Shown here piece after piece: positions 26,556-35,205 of a stretch of DNA of 55,343 nucleotides. A program made the position numbers and the translations under genes. Under the pieces are notes generated by a model. The model made no database searches. It had not been told where the DNA came from and saw nothing but the letters and a program-made list of their open reading frames with translations. Positions within the stretch are counted from its first letter, which is position 1, and each line of letters opens with the position of its first letter. Origin of the DNA: Oscillospiraceae bacterium (GTDB lineage: Bacteria; Bacillota; Clostridia; Oscillospirales; CAG-382); contig SVQU01000012.1 of NCBI GenBank assembly GCA_015065165.1, positions 1 to 55,343 of the forward strand, written 5' to 3'.

Positions 26556-27940
26556 TGAACGATATTTATATACCCCAATCCGAAATACAAAAACAATTGA
26601 ATATTGCGGATTCACTTAAGGATATCACCAAAGGCAAAAAGGCTTGTGTAATAACCTTCGGCTGTCAGCAAAACGAAAACGACAGCGAGCGTATTGCAGG
26701 CGCGTTGGAAATGTGCGGTTATGAAATTACCGATAACAGCGATATTGCCGACGTTATTATTATAAACACCTGCGCTATCCGCGAGCATGCCGAAATTCGC
26801 GCACTTTCAGAGGCAGGCCAGTTTAAAGGCAGAAAGGCAGCCGACCGAAGCATAAAAATCGGTCTTTGCGGTTGTATGGCACAGCAATCCCACCGCCGCG
26901 AACAGATTTATAAAAGCTATCCTTACGTGGATTTTATCTTCGGCACGGATATGCACCACCGTCTGCCCGAAATTATAAAAACTGCGCTGGAATCGAAAAA
27001 GCGGGTTAGCTTTATCACCGATAAGCCCCACAACGAGTTTGGCGTTATCAGCGAGGGTATGCCCGTCCGCCGTGAAAGCGGTTATAAGGCTTGGGTTCCG
27101 GTTATGTACGGCTGTAACAATTTCTGCACCTATTGCGTTGTGCCCTATGCCCGCGGTCAGGAAAGGTCCAGAAAGAAAGAAGAAGTTTTGGCAGAGGTGG
27201 AATCCCTTGTAAAGCAAGGATATAAAGATATAACCTTGCTGGGACAAAACGTAAATTCTTTTTCGGGCGGTTGCAGTTTTGCCGAGCTTTTAGATAAATG
27301 CGCTTCCTTCGAGGGGGAATATACCGTTAGGTTTATGACAAGCCACCCCAAGGATGCGTCGGACGAATTGATAGAGGTTATGGCAAACAACCCCAAGGTT
27401 GCAAAGCATTTTCATTTGCCTGTTCAATCGGGTTCCAGCCGTGTCCTTAAATTGATGAACCGCAAATACGACAGAGAAAAATATCTTGAAACTGCCATGA
27501 AGATAAAGGCGCGTGTTCCCAACGTAAGCCTTACCACCGATATAATCGTGGCGTTCCCTACCGAAACCGAAACCGATTTCGCCGATACAATGTCCTTGGT
27601 AGAAAACGTTGGGTTCGATATGATATACACCTTTATCTATTCTCCCCGCGTTGGCACGGTTGCGGCAAAAATGGAGGGTCAGATAAAGCGTGAAATTGCA
27701 AACGTAAGGTTTAAAGCCTTGTCGGATTTGCAAAATGACGTGGCGCAAAGACTTAACGAGGAATTCATCGGTCGTACCGTTCGTGTGCTTTCCGACGGAT
27801 ATAACAAAAATGGTATTCCCTGCGGAAGAAGCAGTCAGAATAAAATCGTTACATACGATAAATACGTCCCCGAGGGACAGTTTGTTGACGTAAAGGTCGA
27901 AAACGTAGGGGCATATTTACTTAACGGAAAAATAATTTAA
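26555..27940 (+). CDS. miaB: tRNA-2-methylthio-N6-dimethylallyladenosine synthase MiaB
   Basis: Radical SAM enzyme that adds a methylthio group to i6A37 of tRNAs reading UNN codons. The 461-residue protein has the N-terminal cluster ligands Cys37 (FGCQQN), Cys73 (NTCAIR) and Cys107 (CGCMAQ), then the radical SAM motif CNNFCTYC with Cys187, Cys191 and Cys194, and a C-terminal TRAM-like domain. It is translationally linked to the NlpC/P60 gene and followed at 22 bases by a ricA-like gene, the same pairing as ymcB-ymcA in B. subtilis. Confidence 0.95.
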   Translation: MNDIYIPQSEIQKQLNIADSLKDITKGKKACVITFGCQQNENDSERIAGALEMCGYEITDNSDIADVIIINTCAIREHAEIRALSEAGQFKGRKAADRSIKIGLCGCMAQQSHRREQIYKSYPYVDFIFGTDMHHRLPEIIKTALESKKRVSFITDKPHNEFGVISEGMPVRRESGYKAWVPVMYGCNNFCTYCVVPYARGQERSRKKEEVLAEVESLVKQGYKDITLLGQNVNSFSGGCSFAELLDKCASFEGEYTVRFMTSHPKDASDELIEVMANNPKVAKHFHLPVQSGSSRVLKLMNRKYDREKYLETAMKIKARVPNVSLTTDIIVAFPTETETDFADTMSLVENVGFDMIYTFIYSPRVGTVAAKMEGQIKREIANVRFKALSDLQNDVAQRLNEEFIGRTVRVLSDGYNKNGIPCGRSSQNKIVTYDKYVPEGQFVDVKVENVGAYLLNGKII

Positions 27941-27961
27941 AAACCGAAAGGATAAAACAAA

Positions 27962-28357
27962 ATGAACGAAGCAATGAGAAATGCTATTGAAGCAATGAAA
28001 AAGGCGCTTTCCGAAAGCGACGAACTTAAGGCATACAATGCCGCAAAGGAAGCTTATGACAAGGACGAGGACCTTGCAAAGCTTATTAACGAATATAACG
28101 TTCAGGCAACCTTGCTTGAAACCGAAGGTCAAAAGCCCGAAGCAGAGCGCGACACCGCTGTTATCGAAAGCCTTTCCGCAAGACTCCGCGAGCTTTACGA
28201 TACTATCAGCGAAAACAAATCCTTGGCGATGATGCGCGAGGCAGAAAGCGACCTTTCCGCTATCGTTGGCGAAATCAACCGCGCTGTTCAATTGGCTATC
28301 GACCCCGAATCGGCTAATTGTACACACGATTGCTCCACCTGCGGAGGATGTCATTAA
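27962..28357 (+). CDS. YlbF/YmcA (RicA/RicF) family protein with Cys-rich tail
   Basis: Helical protein of 131 residues from the family of the Bacillus Ric (Y-complex) proteins, which bind iron-sulfur clusters and act in RNase Y-dependent mRNA maturation, competence and sporulation. The helical core has typical A/E/K-rich repeats (AYNAAKEAYDKDEDLAKLI). The C-terminus carries four Cys (120, 124, 127, 130) in CTHDCSTCGGC, likely metal or cluster ligands. Position just after miaB and before mutS-mutL matches B. subtilis ymcA, which supports RicA identity; the Cys tail is more RicF-like, so the exact paralog is unsettled. AAAGGA precedes the ATG. Confidence 0.83.
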   Translation: MNEAMRNAIEAMKKALSESDELKAYNAAKEAYDKDEDLAKLINEYNVQATLLETEGQKPEAERDTAVIESLSARLRELYDTISENKSLAMMREAESDLSAIVGEINRAVQLAIDPESANCTHDCSTCGGCH

Positions 28358-28358
28358 T

Positions 28359-28390
28359 CCCCAAAAAATCCTTGATTTTTCGGGGACCCC
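28359..28390 (+). repeat. CCCC-hairpin-GGGGACCCC element, copy 1
   Basis: CCCC-A-AAAAATC pairs with GATTTTT-C-GGGG around a three-base CTT loop with an A/C mismatch, and ends GGGGACCCC. It begins right after the ricA-like stop. Related copies lie at 35138 and 55136. Confidence 0.7.
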
Positions 28391-28406
28391 GATGACGCTT
28401 CGCTTT

Positions 28407-28437
28407 CAATCAAAAACGTTTGTTTTTGATTGTTTTT
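28407..28437 (+). terminator. terminator of the NlpC-miaB-ricA operon
   Basis: CAATCAAAAAC (28407-28417) pairs perfectly with GTTTTTGATTG (28422-28432) around GTTT, followed by TTTTTCG. It separates ricA from mutS transcription. Confidence 0.7.
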
Positions 28438-28440
28438 CGT

Positions 28441-28506
28441 GAGGTTCGTTCACTCGCGTCAAGTTTGTGCGCGACACTTCGTGTCTTGTCCAAACTTGCG
28501 AACCTC
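28441..28506. repeat. nested three-level stem-loop
   Basis: Outer arms GAGGTTCG / CGAACCTC, middle arms AAGTTTG / CAAACTT and an inner GACAC-TTC-GTGTC hairpin with a three-base loop. No protein-coding signal is present. Confidence 0.7.
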
Positions 28507-28512
28507 TAATGT

Positions 28513-28545
28513 ATATTTTCCAAGGCGCATGTCCTTGGAAAATAT
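28513..28545. repeat. 13-bp perfect inverted repeat
   Basis: ATATTTTCCAAGG pairs with CCTTGGAAAATAT around a 7-nt loop. It is one of a series of hairpins filling 28359-28985. Confidence 0.7.
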
Positions 28546-28561
28546 GAGATTTTATTTAAAG

Positions 28562-28620
28562 TACGCCTTCGGCGTATGAAGTATCGCTTTGCGATATGAA
28601 GTATTTTGCTGCGCAAAATA
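28562..28620. repeat. tandem three-base-loop hairpin array
   Basis: Three hairpins stand in a row: TACGCC-TTC-GGCGTA, TATCGC-TTT-GCGATA and TATTTTGC-TGC-GCAAAATA. The constant spacer TGAAG separates them (28577-28581, 28597-28601). Stems differ but spacer and loop size are kept, like the array at 55191-55331. Confidence 0.8.
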
Positions 28621-28690
28621 TTAATGAAAGGTTTTCGACTCTCGCCGAAAAAATCCAAATTCACATTTGATGTTTCTATGGCAACAATTC

Positions 28691-28835
28691 TAATTGCCTT
28701 GTAGGGAACGGCGTCCTCGACGTTCCGTTCAAAACAGTTACAAATAAGAAACGTTGTGATTGTTTTTGCTTGAAACAAAACCTTTTTCCGTGCGGATACA
28801 CGCGGTGCGTCGAGGACGCCGCACCCTACAATTAT
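28691..28835. mobile_element. MITE-like element with hairpin terminal inverted repeats
   Basis: The left end TAATTG...GTAGGGAACGGCGTCC and the inverted right end (28802-28835, read on the minus strand TAATTGTAGGGTGCGGCGTCC) are inverted copies of one sequence. Each end is also its own hairpin, and stem bases differ in a paired way (GGAACG/CGTTCC on the left, GGTGCG/CGCACC on the right). There is no transposase inside. Size is about 145 bp. Confidence 0.6.
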
Positions 28836-28855
28836 TTCGGAAAATACAAAGGAAT

Positions 28856-28882
28856 GGTTTTCGGTGGCAAACACCGAAAACC
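28856..28882. repeat. 11-bp perfect hairpin
   Basis: GGTTTTCGGTG pairs with CACCGAAAACC around GCAAA, between the MITE-like element and the 35-bp tandem repeats. Confidence 0.65.
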
Positions 28883-28913
28883 TACCTTCACTTTTCACTT
28901 TTCACTCTTCACT

Positions 28914-28983
28914 CTTATTTCGGGCGATTCGTGAATCGCCCCTACAAACTTATTTCGGGCGATTCGTGAATCGCCCCTACGAA
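28914..28983. repeat. two tandem 35-bp palindromic repeats
   Basis: Units at 28914-28948 and 28949-28983 differ by one base. Each holds the palindrome GGGCGATTC-GT-GAATCGCCC followed by CCTAC-type flank. The second ends within 15 bases of the mutS start, just before its ribosome binding site. Similar GTAGGGGCGATTC repeats are widespread in gut Clostridia (recalled, not searched). Confidence 0.85.
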
Positions 28984-28997
28984 AACCGGAGGTTTCT

Positions 28998-31562
28998 ATG
29001 GCACTTTCACCTCTTATGAAGCAATATCTCGAAGTAAAACAAGAGCATCCCGACTGCATTCTTATGTGTCGCATCGGGGACTTTTATGAAATGTTTTTCG
29101 AGGATGCAAAAACCGCCTCCCGCGAGCTGGATTTGGTGCTCACAGGGAAGGATTGCGGTTTGGAGGAGCGCGCCCCTATGTGCGGAGTGCCTCACCACGC
29201 GGTTGAGGGATACATAGCAAAATTGGTGTCCCGCGGTTACCGTGTTGCCATTTGCGAGCAAATGGAGGACCCCGCCACCGCAAAAGGCCTTGTTAAGCGT
29301 GATGTGGTTAGAATTATCACCCCCGGTACGGTTACCGAGGGCGGATATCTTGACGAAAAGAAAAACAACTATATCTGCGCCGCATACAGCGATAATTTCG
29401 GTTGCGGTGTTGCATTTGCCGACGTTTCCACCGGTCAGATAACCGCCACGGAAATTATGGGCGAAAATCTCCCCGCCCGCGTCCTTTCCGAGGCGGCGGC
29501 TTATATGCCCAGCGAGCTTATCGTGCCCGAAAGCTTTTCTAAAGATATTTCTTCTTTGTTCAGCGCAAGGTTTAACACCTTGGTTTCCATGGGCGAGGAA
29601 GAAAGCTTTACGGTTGCAAATTCTGTTTCGGCAATAAAAGAAATCTACGGCGAAAGCCCCGCCACCGACAGCGATTATTCTGTCCGCGCGGTGGGAGGCT
29701 TGGTTGCTTATATCCGCCGTACCCAAAAAATAGACCTTACATATCTTCAAAAAATCAATTTCTATTCCTGCGATGAATTTATGGGTATAGATTCCGCTTC
29801 CCGCCGCAACCTTGAAATTTCGGAATCTATGCGAGCACACCAGCGCAAGGGCTCGCTTTTGTGGGCGGTGGACCGCACCCGTACAAGCGCGGGGGCAAGG
29901 CTTTTGCGCCGTCATCTTGAAAAGCCCCTTGTTAACGAAACTGCGATAAAAGCAAGGTTAGATGCAGTTTCCGAGCTTTATTCCGACGGTATTTTAAGGG
30001 ACGATATCCGCGAGCTTTTAAAGGGTATCACCGATATCGAGCGACTTACAACCCGCTTGGTTTACGGCACAGCCAACGCCCGCGACCTTAAATCTCTTGA
30101 AAAAACCGTTCGCCTTTTCCCTCAGATAAAAGAGCTTCTTGAAAAGGCAAAGACAAATTCTTTAAAAAGGGTAAATTGCGATATTGACTCTTTAACCGAA
30201 ATTGCCGATGCCATCGGCGATACCATTTCCGAAGAACCTGCCCTAACCCTTAAGGAGGGCGGTATAATTCGCCGCGGATGTAACGCCGCGGTGGACGAGC
30301 TTTACGATTTGGTTACCAACGGCAAAGCCTGGATTGCCCGAATTGAAGAAATCGAGCGCGAAAAAACAGGCATTAAAACCTTAAAAGTCGGATATAACCG
30401 AGTTTTCGGATATTATATAGAAGTTTCAAAATCATTTTTGCCCCAAGTGCCCGACCATTACATAAGACGTCAAACCCTTACAAACGGCGAGCGTTTTGTA
30501 ACACCCGAGCTTAAAGAAACCGAAAGCCGAGTTATCGGCGCAAGGGACAGACTTTATGCCCTTGAATATGAGCTTTTCGTGGCTTTGAGAGATTTCGTTT
30601 TGAAATCTCTTGAAAAAATCAAAACCGCCGCAAGCGCTTTGGCAGAGCTGGACGTTTATTGCTCTAACGCGGAAATCGCCCGCGAGCAGGGCTATGTTTG
30701 CCCCGAAATAGACAGAACCGACAAGATTTCAATTAAAAATTGCCGCCACCCCGTTGTAGAACGCTTTTTGGAGGGCAACTATTTCGTTCCCAACGATTGC
30801 GTTTTAGATTGCGGTGCAAACCGAATGATGCTTATCACCGGTCCCAATATGGCGGGTAAATCTACATATATGCGCCAAATCGCCCTTTGCGTTATTCTTG
30901 CTCAGGCGGGTTGCTTTGTACCTGCCACCGAAGCGAGAATCGGCATTGTGGACAGAGTTTTCACCCGTGTGGGTGCTTCCGATGATTTGGCAAGCGGTAA
31001 TTCTACCTTTATGTTAGAAATGAACGAGGTTGCCGATATCCTTAAAAACGCCACCAAAAACAGCCTTATTATCTATGATGAAATAGGCAGAGGTACTTCC
31101 ACCTACGACGGTATGAGTATTGCGAGGGCGGTGGTTGAGTATACCTCGAAAAAAATCGGCGCAAAAACCCTTTTCGCCACCCATTATCACGAGCTTACCG
31201 AGCTCGAGGGCGAAACCGACGGGGTTGTTAACTATAATATCGCCGCGAAAAAGCGGGGTAACGACGTTGTGTTCCTTAGAAAAATTATTAAGGGCGCGGC
31301 GGACGACAGCTATGGTATAGAGGTTGCCCATCTTGCGGGTGTGCCCGAAACGGTGGTTAACCGCGCCAAGCAAATTTTGGCAAGCTTGGACCAACAGCAG
31401 GCACGTCCTGTAAACAGCGTTAAAAACGAAAGCGATAATATAACCTTCGAAGCCCTTGGGGAAAGCAGGGTTATAGATAAGCTTAAAAATTTAGATATAA
31501 ACACTCTCACACCCTATGAAGCCATATCGGTTCTTTACGAACTTAAAAAGGAGCTTGAATAA
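28998..31562 (+). CDS. mutS: DNA mismatch repair protein MutS
   Basis: Mismatch recognition ATPase, 854 residues, standard for MutS1. The mismatch-reading Phe-x-Glu is in GDFYEMFFEDA (about 27-37), the Walker A TGPNMAGKSTYMRQ near 614-627, and DEIGRGTSTYDGMSIA is the Walker B and dimer signature. The C-terminal part with EALGESRVIDKLKNLDINTLTPYEA is the tetramerisation region. GGAGG precedes ATG 28998, directly after repeat DNA, and I see no convincing promoter there, so its transcription start is uncertain. mutL starts 2 bases after the stop. Confidence 0.97.
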   Translation: MALSPLMKQYLEVKQEHPDCILMCRIGDFYEMFFEDAKTASRELDLVLTGKDCGLEERAPMCGVPHHAVEGYIAKLVSRGYRVAICEQMEDPATAKGLVKRDVVRIITPGTVTEGGYLDEKKNNYICAAYSDNFGCGVAFADVSTGQITATEIMGENLPARVLSEAAAYMPSELIVPESFSKDISSLFSARFNTLVSMGEEESFTVANSVSAIKEIYGESPATDSDYSVRAVGGLVAYIRRTQKIDLTYLQKINFYSCDEFMGIDSASRRNLEISESMRAHQRKGSLLWAVDRTRTSAGARLLRRHLEKPLVNETAIKARLDAVSELYSDGILRDDIRELLKGITDIERLTTRLVYGTANARDLKSLEKTVRLFPQIKELLEKAKTNSLKRVNCDIDSLTEIADAIGDTISEEPALTLKEGGIIRRGCNAAVDELYDLVTNGKAWIARIEEIEREKTGIKTLKVGYNRVFGYYIEVSKSFLPQVPDHYIRRQTLTNGERFVTPELKETESRVIGARDRLYALEYELFVALRDFVLKSLEKIKTAASALAELDVYCSNAEIAREQGYVCPEIDRTDKISIKNCRHPVVERFLEGNYFVPNDCVLDCGANRMMLITGPNMAGKSTYMRQIALCVILAQAGCFVPATEARIGIVDRVFTRVGASDDLASGNSTFMLEMNEVADILKNATKNSLIIYDEIGRGTSTYDGMSIARAVVEYTSKKIGAKTLFATHYHELTELEGETDGVVNYNIAAKKRGNDVVFLRKIIKGAADDSYGIEVAHLAGVPETVVNRAKQILASLDQQQARPVNSVKNESDNITFEALGESRVIDKLKNLDINTLTPYEAISVLYELKKELE

Positions 31563-31564
31563 AT

Positions 31565-33604
31565 TTGGGCATTATTAATATTCTCGATACTCAAACGGCA
31601 AATTTAATTGCCGCGGGCGAGGTGGTTGAAAGACCGTCCTCTGCCGTTAAAGAAATGCTTGAAAATTCAATAGATGCAGGTGCGAAGAATATCACCTTGG
31701 AAATAAAAAACGGCGGCAGAAGCTTGGTGCGCGTTTCGGATGACGGCTGTGGCTTTCTGCGGGAGGATATCCCGAAAGCACTTTTGCGCCACGCTACCAG
31801 CAAAATTTCCTGCGGTGATGATATAAACGGCATTAAAACCCTTGGCTTCCGCGGTGAAGCCTTGGCGGCGATAGGCTCGGTTTCCAGAATGGATATCGTT
31901 ACCAAGCACCGTTCTGAGGAAATGGGCACACGCCTTACCTCCGACGAGGATGGTATCGTTATGGTAGACACAGGCTGTCCCGACGGCACTACCGTTTCGG
32001 TTAGGGATTTGTTTTATAACACCCCCGCAAGACAAAAGTTTTTAAAGCGGGATGCCACCGAGGGCGCTTCTTGTATCGCCGCGGCAGAAAAGGTTGCCCT
32101 TTCCCACCCCGAAATATCCTTTACCGTCATTTCCGACGGTGAAAGAAAATTCACCACCCCTGGCGACGGCAAGCTTTATCCCACCATTTATTCTGTTTTT
32201 GGCAGAGAATTTGCCAAAACTTTGGTTGAAATAGATTATTCTCACGAGGGCGTTAGGGTTTACGGATATGTTACCAAACCCGATGCCTCCCGCGGAAGCC
32301 GCGCAATGCAAACGGTTTTCGTAAACGGCAGATACGTTAAAAGCAAAACCGTTCAGGCGGCTTTGGAGGAGGCTTTCCGTTCTTACATACCCCGCGGTAA
32401 ATTCCCCGGATGTGTATTGTTTGTCTCTCTTTCTCCCGAGCTTACCGACGTTAACGTTCACCCCGCAAAAACCGAAATCAAGTTTGCTTCGGAAAAGGAC
32501 GTGTTCCGCGCGGTTTATTACGGAGTAAAGACAAAAATCGATTCGCCTCTTGAAGAAAACCTTTTGGGTAAGACAGAAACTGTCGAGACCTTGCACGAAA
32601 ACAATTCCCCCGAAGCTCGCGAAATTTTCGTGCCTTACGAAGGGGAAAAAGACGGAAAGATTTTGGAAAAAATCAAAGACCGTTTAGAATATATCCCCAT
32701 AACCGATAACCAAACCGAAGCCGAAAAAATCAACCCTGTTGTGAAAATAAGACCTGTTTCCGAGGTTGACTTTTTCCCCAACGATAAACAAACCGACGAT
32801 AAACAAACTAACGATAAACAAACCGACGGTTTCTGTAGCCTGAAAACACAACTTTTAAAACGGTTTCGCGCAGATATCGGCGAGGAGGATTTGATATCTT
32901 CTTCATCGGATTTCCTTTTTAAGGATAAACAGCCTGTTGACGAAAACATCACTTCGCAACCCGAAGAAGATAAAAACACATCCTCCCAAGGGTTAACGGA
33001 AGAAGCATCTTGCCAGCAAACCATTGTTCCCGAAGAAAAGGAATATTGGCGAATGGTCGGTCAGGCATACAATGCGTATATTTTTGTGGAAACCCCCGAA
33101 AATATATTGGTTATCGACAAGCACGCCGCCCACGAGCGTATTCTTTACGAAAAGCTTGCCAAGAATAAAGAGCTTCATATCCAAGAGCTTTTGGCGGGTG
33201 TTCCCGTTTCGGTGGGCAGAGAGCAAGCGGCGGTCCTTTTGGAAAATGCCGATTATCTTGCCGAAAAGGGCTTTGCCCTTGAGGATTTCGGAGAGGGAAG
33301 TGTGATAGTTCGAACCGTACCCTCCACCCTGCATAACCTTAAGGGTCTTTCCTCGGTTTTAGAGGATTTTGCAAAAACCTTGCTTGATGGCAACGGACTT
33401 TCCTTTGAAGAAAAATGCGACCGCGCGTTATATACTGTTGCTTGCAAGGCGGCTTTAAAGGCGGGTATAAAAAACAGTCCCGAGGATGACGAAAACGTTG
33501 TAAGAATGCTTGCGGATAACCCCGCGCTTCGTTATTGTCCCCACGGCAGACCTTTTATTAAAAAACTTCCCAAGCGGGAAATAGAAAAGTATTTTGACAG
33601 GTAA
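31565..33604 (+). CDS. mutL: DNA mismatch repair protein MutL
   Basis: Endonuclease-type MutL, 679 residues. It begins with TTG at 31565, which gives the family start IxxLDxxTANLIAAGEVVERP; no ATG is available there. The GHKL ATPase parts are ENSIDAG, DDGCGF and TLGFRGEALAAIGSV. The C-terminal endonuclease motif DKHAAHERILYE (about 517-528) fits DQHA(X)2E(X)4E, with GRPF and CPHG nearby for metal binding, so it nicks DNA itself. The linker (about 400-480) is acidic and contains a 15-bp in-frame repeat three times (32783-32827, DKQTD/N). It is coupled to mutS. Confidence 0.96.
   Translation: MGIINILDTQTANLIAAGEVVERPSSAVKEMLENSIDAGAKNITLEIKNGGRSLVRVSDDGCGFLREDIPKALLRHATSKISCGDDINGIKTLGFRGEALAAIGSVSRMDIVTKHRSEEMGTRLTSDEDGIVMVDTGCPDGTTVSVRDLFYNTPARQKFLKRDATEGASCIAAAEKVALSHPEISFTVISDGERKFTTPGDGKLYPTIYSVFGREFAKTLVEIDYSHEGVRVYGYVTKPDASRGSRAMQTVFVNGRYVKSKTVQAALEEAFRSYIPRGKFPGCVLFVSLSPELTDVNVHPAKTEIKFASEKDVFRAVYYGVKTKIDSPLEENLLGKTETVETLHENNSPEAREIFVPYEGEKDGKILEKIKDRLEYIPITDNQTEAEKINPVVKIRPVSEVDFFPNDKQTDDKQTNDKQTDGFCSLKTQLLKRFRADIGEEDLISSSSDFLFKDKQPVDENITSQPEEDKNTSSQGLTEEASCQQTIVPEEKEYWRMVGQAYNAYIFVETPENILVIDKHAAHERILYEKLAKNKELHIQELLAGVPVSVGREQAAVLLENADYLAEKGFALEDFGEGSVIVRTVPSTLHNLKGLSSVLEDFAKTLLDGNGLSFEEKCDRALYTVACKAALKAGIKNSPEDDENVVRMLADNPALRYCPHGRPFIKKLPKREIEKYFDR
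32783..32827 (+). repeat. 15-bp tandem repeat within the mutL linker
   Basis: Three copies of GATAAACAAACYRAC encode DKQTD, DKQTN, DKQTD in the disordered linker. Copy-number change would keep the frame. Confidence 0.8.
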
Positions 33605-34747
<1,143 letters not shown>

Positions 34748-34751
34748 CCTT

Positions 34752-34790
34752 CGACTTCGGATTTTGGGATAAACCGTAAAAATCCAATAA
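34752..34790. repeat. CGACTTCGGATTTTGGG repeat, copy 1
   Basis: CGACTTCGGATTTTGGGA, then TAAACCGTAAAA, recurs at 34969 with one substitution (TAAACC to CAAACC). Both copies lead into a hairpin with GTTTTTTC/GTTTTTTGC and CAGACTTG, so the repeat unit extends over about 80 bp. Confidence 0.7.
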
Positions 34791-34795
34791 TCTCC

Positions 34796-34830
34796 ACAGT
34801 GCAGGTTTTTCAGACTTGCACTGTTTTTTG
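34796..34830 (+). terminator. terminator of mutS-mutL-tgt
   Basis: ACAGTGCA pairs with TGCACTGT around a 13-nt loop and is followed by TTTTTTGTTTT. It is itself part of the duplicated repeat at 34752/34969. Confidence 0.75.
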
Positions 34831-34839
34831 TTTTAGGTA

Positions 34840-34856
34840 GAAATTCTTCGAATTTC
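34840..34856. repeat. three-base-loop hairpin
   Basis: GAAATTC-TTC-GAATTTC, a perfect 7-bp stem with a TTC loop like those in the two hairpin arrays. Confidence 0.65.
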
Positions 34857-34870
34857 CTTTTGAATTAATT

Positions 34871-34948
34871 TGGATTTTTACTATCCTGTTTTTCAAGGCA
34901 CGACGTACGTTTGTACGCCTGTACCTTGAAGAAACAGTATTTTATCCT
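34871..34948. repeat. long imperfect palindrome
   Basis: GGATTTTTACTATCCTGTTT pairs imperfectly with a right arm ending AAACAGTATTTTATCC. Inside, TTCAAGG / CCTTGAA flank a GTACG-TTTG-TAC hairpin. It could form a cruciform or a structured RNA. No coding frame is credible. Confidence 0.65.
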
Positions 34949-34968
34949 CAAACTCCATCGTCGGCTCC

Positions 34969-35050
34969 GACTTCGGATTTTGGGACAAACCGTAAAATTC
35001 AAGGTTTTTGCAACAAGTGTGTTTTTTGCAGACTTGTATGTATTTTAGAC
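34969..35050. repeat. CGACTTCGGATTTTGGG repeat, copy 2
   Basis: Second copy of the element at 34752, diverged after the first 30 bases but keeping the order core, CCGTAAAA, GGTTTTT or similar, CAGACTTG, T-rich end. Duplication of a 3'-end module is the simplest reading. Confidence 0.6.
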
Positions 35051-35061
35051 GTAATAAAATC

Positions 35062-35094
35062 AAAAGCTTCCCAATGCAAGGGAAGCTTTTTTAT
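35062..35094. terminator. bidirectional terminator
   Basis: AAAAGCTTCCC (35062-35072) pairs perfectly with GGGAAGCTTTT (35080-35090), with TTAT after it and an A-rich left arm. It lies between tgt and the convergent small membrane protein gene. Confidence 0.85.
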
Positions 35095-35137
35095 ATTCTA
35101 TGTTATTAAATTGCGGACAGTCGAGGACGCAATCACA

Positions 35138-35167
35138 CCCCAAAAATCTGCGATTTTCGGGGACCCC
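35138..35167 (+). repeat. CCCC-hairpin-GGGGACCCC element, copy 2
   Basis: CCCC-A-AAAATC pairs with GATTTT-C-GGGG around a TGC loop, ending GGGGACCCC. It has the same A/C mismatch position as the copy at 28359. An outer GGACAG / CTGTCC pair (35114-35119 and about 35168-35175) encloses it. Confidence 0.65.
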
Positions 35168-35205
35168 GTCTGTCCCTACGGGAAAAATACTATTGTAATC
35201 CGGTT

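Noticed and set aside
28506-28898. 130-codon minus-strand frame
   Set aside because: It is made of the hairpins and the MITE-like repeat, contains the typical spurious VGCGVLDAPR, and has no start signals.
28359-28985. CRISPR array in the repeat-rich gap
   Set aside because: Repeats are palindromes of different sequence with tiny or no spacers; there is no regular direct-repeat/spacer pattern and no cas gene in the window.
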